DNA from: Ruminococcaceae bacterium UBA2656
GTDB taxonomy: Bacteria > Bacillota > Clostridia > Oscillospirales > Acutalibacteraceae
Direction of reading: 5' to 3'
DNA: 17,254 nucleotides
Assembly (NCBI GenBank): GCA_002359465.1
Contig: DENA01000011.1
Coordinates: forward strand, 39,044-56,297
Below the pieces are notes generated by a model, which ran no database searches, was not told the origin of the DNA, and was given only the letters and a program-made list of their open reading frames with translations. Within the stretch, counting starts at the first letter, position 1; each line of letters starts with the position of its first letter. A program made the translations under genes and the position numbers. Below are positions 15,001-17,254 of the stretch, piece after piece.

Positions 15001-17254
15001 ATGATCAGTACAGCATCATCCCAAATTGCATCTTCTTTAAATGCAACTTCTACTTCTTCAAAACGCCTGAGCGGTTTGGTCTCCGGTCTGGATACGGACA
15101 CCATTGTAAAACAGCTTACTATGGGCACCCAGAATAAGATAGACAAGCAGGGGCAAACGAAGCAGATTGCCCTTTGGAGACAGCAGTCCTACAGGGAAGT
15201 CACAAAGGCTCTGCAGGAATTTCAGACGAAATATTTTTCGTCCAGCACAAGCAGTTCCAGTATCCTGAGCGCAAGCTTTTTTAATTCTACATCCATTAAA
15301 AATACTTCTGCTTTCCTGAACGTCAGCGGAAGCGCAACCGCGGCTAAAAATATGGTCGTAACCGGAATTTCACAGCTTGCCCAACAGGCAGGTTTTTCTT
15401 CCAAGTATAAAGTGTCAAATGAAACGATTTCCGGCGTTGTCCGCGAAACCTGGTCGCCAAGCAATGTTGCGGGAAACAAAATTACCATTAACTATGATGG
15501 CAAAGACTATGAAATTGATCTTGACGGTGACTTTTCTTTTAACAAAGGAGACAGCATCAGCAAAATTACGGACGCCTTAAACGAAAAGATTGAGAAAACC
15601 ACGGGGCTTGCCGGAAATGTCGAATTTGGTGTGAACAGCGACGGTAAAGTCACTTTGGCAAAAACGGGTTCTTCCACTGCGGATATTAAGATTACAAGCG
15701 GAACAACAACCTTGCTTTCCGGTTTAGGGTTGTCCACCGTAACGCCAAACGGAAATGTTCTGGAGGGCGGCGCGACAAATCCGGACGATCTGTTTAAAAA
15801 CACGCTGACTTCCGGCTCCACTCTGGACGTTAAAATCGACGGCAACACCTATACACTCAGCATTCCGGCCGATACGGCTATTTCCTCCGACATTACGCTT
15901 GGCACCAAAAGCGTACAGACGGTACTGGACGAAGCGATCCGTTCCAACACCGATCTAAACGGCAAACTGAAAGCTACCGTCGGCACCGACGGCGCCGTAT
16001 CCTTTACAAAAGCAGACGGTACCACGGATGGTTTAAGCATCACCGGAGGAAGCCAGAATCTGCTTCAGGGCCTTGGTCTGAAGCAGGCGGACGGTTCCAT
16101 CAGCACTTCCGGTACATATGACCGCGAAAAGCTGGTAAGCAGATACCTGGGGGATTCCCTTTCCGGTTCCACCCTGACGGTCAGCCTTGACGGAGTGGAC
16201 AAATATATTACCTTTAAGGACAGCGAAAAGAGTCAGTATTCCACCCCTGCCGATTTAGCTACCTATATTCAGAAAAGCCTGACGGCATCATACGGCAAAG
16301 ACGCCTCCGGCAACGATAAATTTCAGGTAACCGAATCAGGCGGAAAACTCTCCTTTAAAGCCGCGAGCGATACCTCAGTTATTTCCATTGAATCCAGCGA
16401 CGCCTCTGGAATTTTAGGAAAGAACGGGGCTCTGAACATTTACGCTGGGGAAACAAACCGAATTAACACCAACAAGGCTCTTGAAGACGTAACGGAGAAT
16501 CTGAACGGCGCAAATACGCTTACGGCGTCTGCCGACGGTACATACGGAATAACCATTAATGACAAGACCTTCACCTTTAAAAAGACAGATACGATTGATA
16601 CCATTCTGAAAACCATCAATAATGATACGCAGGCCAATGTAACCATTGCTTATTCAAACATTAATGATACTTTCAGTGTAACTGCAAAGAACGGAGGCAG
16701 CGGCAGCCGGGTGGACATTGCAAATGTCGGTACCGGTAACCTTGCTACCGTTCTGTTTGGCGGGACCCTGCCGACAAAAGACGCCAGTGGCAACTATATT
16801 GAAAATACGAGCGCATACACGCTGCAAAAGCCGCAGGATGCAAAAATGACGGTAAGCTTCGACGGCAATGCGGCAAACGCAATTGAAATTACCAGAACAG
16901 AAAATAAATTCACGCTAGACGGCGTAGATTTCGAACTTCTGTCCAAGACGGACACCACAGTCTCCAGCAGCACCCCGATCAAATTTTCAGTAGACAACAA
17001 AACAGATGACCTGTACACGAAGATTAAGGGCTTTGTTGACGATTATAATGCAATTATTAAACTTGCCAATGACAAGGTCAACGAGCGAAAGGATACAGAT
17101 GCAACTTATGCTCCCCTAACGGACGCACAAAAGGAAAGTATGAGCGAAACTCAGATTACGAACTGGGAAACAAAGGCGAAAAAGGGCCTTTTACAGGGAG
17201 ATTCCATTCTAAACAGCCTTAGTCTTGATCTGCGCCGCTCCATGACGGACCAGG
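15001..17254 (+). CDS. fliD: Flagellar hook-associated protein 2 (filament cap), 3' end missing
   Basis: At least 751 codons are open to the right edge. FliD caps the growing filament and folds exported flagellin into place. The N-terminus has the FliD_N signature (RLSGLVSGLDTDTIVKQL) and a helix rich in Gln and Arg, then GSATAAKNMVVTGISQLAQQ. From ~residue 675 the FliD_C coiled-coil region begins: IKGFVDDYNAIIKLANDKVN, YAPLTDAQKESMSE, ITNWETKAKKGLLQGDS. Roughly 100-200 more residues are expected beyond the window, so the protein may reach ~850-950, well above the common 450-700. The excess is a variable region of four repeated modules (158-588). AGGAGG six bases before ATG 15001 is an ideal ribosome binding site; secretion needs no cleaved signal. 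No Cys codon was seen in the visible part, usual for exported flagellar proteins. Confidence 0.95.
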   Translation, partial: MISTASSQIASSLNATSTSSKRLSGLVSGLDTDTIVKQLTMGTQNKIDKQGQTKQIALWRQQSYREVTKALQEFQTKYFSSSTSSSSILSASFFNSTSIKNTSAFLNVSGSATAAKNMVVTGISQLAQQAGFSSKYKVSNETISGVVRETWSPSNVAGNKITINYDGKDYEIDLDGDFSFNKGDSISKITDALNEKIEKTTGLAGNVEFGVNSDGKVTLAKTGSSTADIKITSGTTTLLSGLGLSTVTPNGNVLEGGATNPDDLFKNTLTSGSTLDVKIDGNTYTLSIPADTAISSDITLGTKSVQTVLDEAIRSNTDLNGKLKATVGTDGAVSFTKADGTTDGLSITGGSQNLLQGLGLKQADGSISTSGTYDREKLVSRYLGDSLSGSTLTVSLDGVDKYITFKDSEKSQYSTPADLATYIQKSLTASYGKDASGNDKFQVTESGGKLSFKAASDTSVISIESSDASGILGKNGALNIYAGETNRINTNKALEDVTENLNGANTLTASADGTYGITINDKTFTFKKTDTIDTILKTINNDTQANVTIAYSNINDTFSVTAKNGGSGSRVDIANVGTGNLATVLFGGTLPTKDASGNYIENTSAYTLQKPQDAKMTVSFDGNAANAIEITRTENKFTLDGVDFELLSKTDTTVSSSTPIKFSVDNKTDDLYTKIKGFVDDYNAIIKLANDKVNERKDTDATYAPLTDAQKESMSETQITNWETKAKKGLLQGDSILNSLSLDLRRSMTDQ
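15472..16764 (+). repeat. Four tandem modules in the FliD variable region (period ~115 residues)
   Basis: Modules begin at residues ~158 (GNKITINYDGKDYEIDL), ~272 (GSTLDVKIDGNTYTLSI), ~389 (GSTLTVSLDGVDKYITF) and ~503 (GANTLTASADGTYGITI), i.e. spacings of 114, 117 and 114. Each continues with a SI..I.dALn-type helix, then a beta strand, and ends near a Leu-Gly/Gly-Leu turn (LLSGLGL, LLQGLGL, SGILG, TVLFGG). They look like flagellin-hook-IN type modules. Sequence identity is low, so the repeats are old or fast-evolving. Confidence 0.6.

Overview
The window looks like the chromosome of a motile, low-to-moderate G+C Gram-positive bacterium of the class Clostridia, plausibly Oscillospiraceae-like; that family guess is inference. 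The reasons are strong AGGAGG-type ribosome binding sites, a Gram-positive LexA box (GAAC-N4-GTTC), flagellar SigD-type promoters with a CGATAT core, and the gene content. No tRNA, rRNA, insertion sequence or CRISPR array was seen.

Region 1 (1-3630) is not chemotactic. It holds the 5' part of a SigH-like sigma factor gene (minus strand, running off the left edge), dinB for DNA polymerase IV (minus) behind a promoter covered by two LexA boxes, and the YifB/ComM AAA+ ATPase gene (plus). A strong hairpin terminator separates comM from the convergent chemoreceptor gene.

Region 2 (3640-9855, all minus strand) is a chemotaxis block, transcribed in the order cheA, cheR, cheB, then a dCache-type methyl-accepting chemotaxis protein (MCP) with its own SigD-type promoter. 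cheB has an in-frame TGA after codon 249. It removes the catalytic Asp from the main product, although the downstream codons are intact and in the same frame.

Region 3 (9947-13668, plus strand) holds a FliK-like protein overlapping a small FlhB C-terminal-domain protein (FlhX), then cheW, a YcgR/PilZ-type c-di-GMP receptor and a second cheW, closed by a UUCG-loop terminator.

Region 4 (13684-17254) holds a minus-strand HD-GYP phosphodiesterase gene divergent from fliD (filament cap). fliD runs off the right edge. Its variable region is built of about four modules repeating every ~115 residues.

The genes fit one late-flagellar regulon. CheA with two CheW couples MCPs to the motor; CheR and CheB set adaptation; PilZ and HD-GYP read and lower c-di-GMP to tune motility; FliK-like/FlhX and FliD belong to export and filament assembly. 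Five candidate SigD promoters, before mcp, cheA, cheW1, HD-GYP and fliD, share the same core.
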